Assembly (NCBI GenBank): GCA_927911515.1
Contig: CAKMQH010000138.1
Coordinates: forward strand, 1-5,161
DNA from: an uncultured Neisseria sp.
GTDB taxonomy: Bacteria > Pseudomonadota > Gammaproteobacteria > Burkholderiales > Neisseriaceae
Reading direction: 5' to 3'
Length of the DNA: 5,161 nt
The position numbers and the translations under genes were made by a program. Of this stretch, positions 4,920-5,161 are shown piece by piece. Below the pieces are notes generated by a model. The model was not told the DNA's origin and searched no databases. It was given only the letters and a program-made list of their open reading frames with translations. Position 1 is the first letter of the stretch; every line of letters begins with the position of its first letter.

Positions 4920-5161
4920 ATGAGCAAATATACATTACACTTCAAATACCAAGCCGTACTCCACTACCTGCATATACGCAGCCAACAGCGTACCGCGGAT
5001 TATTACGGCATTTCCCGAACCCACCTGCGACGATGGATACGCGGCCTATCAGGAAGGCGGTATCGGCGCACTCCGAACATCCACAATCCAAAACCATGAC
5101 CGACCACCGCAAAACCCCCTTCATCGCCGACAAACCCGACCACGAAAAAACACAGGCAGAG
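4920..5161 (+). pseudogene. IS3-family orfA (helix-turn-helix transposase subunit), frameshifted and cut by the window end
   Basis: OrfA supplies DNA-end recognition for IS3 transposition. ATG 4920 starts MSKYTLHFKYQAVLHYL, followed by a helix-turn-helix-like stretch (RTADYYGISRTHLRRWIR). That frame goes off course at 5043 and stops at TGA 5097-5099. Skipping one base at 5043/5044 restores AYQEGGIGAL in the next frame. Skipping one more at 5073/5074 restores EHPQSKTMTDHRKTPFIAD and onward, open to base 5161. Two one-base insertions therefore best explain the sequence. They are far upstream of where the family uses programmed frameshifting, near the orfA/orfB overlap, so this is probably decay or sequencing error. 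About 80 residues of orfA are visible. Confidence 0.78.

Larger units (their letters stand above)
4858..5161 (+). mobile_element. IS3-family insertion sequence, 5' (left) end, runs off the window
   Basis: It begins with a terminal inverted repeat (4858-4883), a short leader, then orfA on the plus strand. OrfA resembles IS150-group elements found in Neisseria such as IS1655; this name is from memory only. The element lies in the same orientation as the IS end at 1-251. The rest, including orfB and the right end, is outside the window. Confidence 0.82.

Noticed and set aside
1..5161. CRISPR arrays, tRNA or rRNA genes, Correia elements, defence or toxin genes
   Set aside because: None was seen by eye; there are no regularly spaced repeats, cloverleaf sequences or Correia-type ends.

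Overview
The window comes from a Neisseria chromosome. Five exact copies of the 12-mer AGGTCGTCTGAA (either strand) are present. This is a dialect of the neisserial DNA uptake sequence (DUS), different from the ATGCCGTCTGAA form typical of meningococci and gonococci. From recollection, the AGGTCGTCTGAA form belongs to commensals such as the N. mucosa / N. sicca group. The proteins are also typical neisserial housekeeping types. Species was not established by any search.

Layout: positions 1-251 are the 3' end of an IS3-family insertion sequence, with an internally deleted transposase and its terminal inverted repeat. A minus-strand gene (368-955) encodes a small membrane-anchored DUF218 (SanA/YdcF-type) protein. 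It is divergent from trpC (1221-2003, +), which encodes a monofunctional indole-3-glycerol phosphate synthase. The gap between them holds an inverted pair of DUS copies and a long leader hairpin. trpC converges on ubiB (2083-3726, -), an ABC1/UbiB atypical kinase of ubiquinone metabolism, with hairpins in the short gap. ubiB diverges from an exported NlpC/P60 cell-wall peptidase gene (3896-4528, +). That gene is followed after 18 bp by a small, apparently frameshifted gene (4547-4764) and a strong intrinsic terminator (4783-4812). From 4858 to the window end lies the 5' end of a second IS3-family element in the same orientation as the first, with two apparent one-base insertions in its orfA.

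The genes do not form one pathway. trpC is a stand-alone tryptophan gene, ubiB is a stand-alone quinone gene, and only the NlpC/P60 gene and its small follower look like an operon. The 4.6 kb of ordinary chromosome is bracketed by two directly oriented IS ends whose inverted repeats match at 21 of 26 positions. Both edges falling inside an IS would fit a contig broken at repeats, but this is inference. I see no convincing undescribed system. The points most worth a second look are the broken small gene after the NlpC/P60 gene, the decayed IS ends, and the unusual DUS pair plus hairpin in front of trpC.
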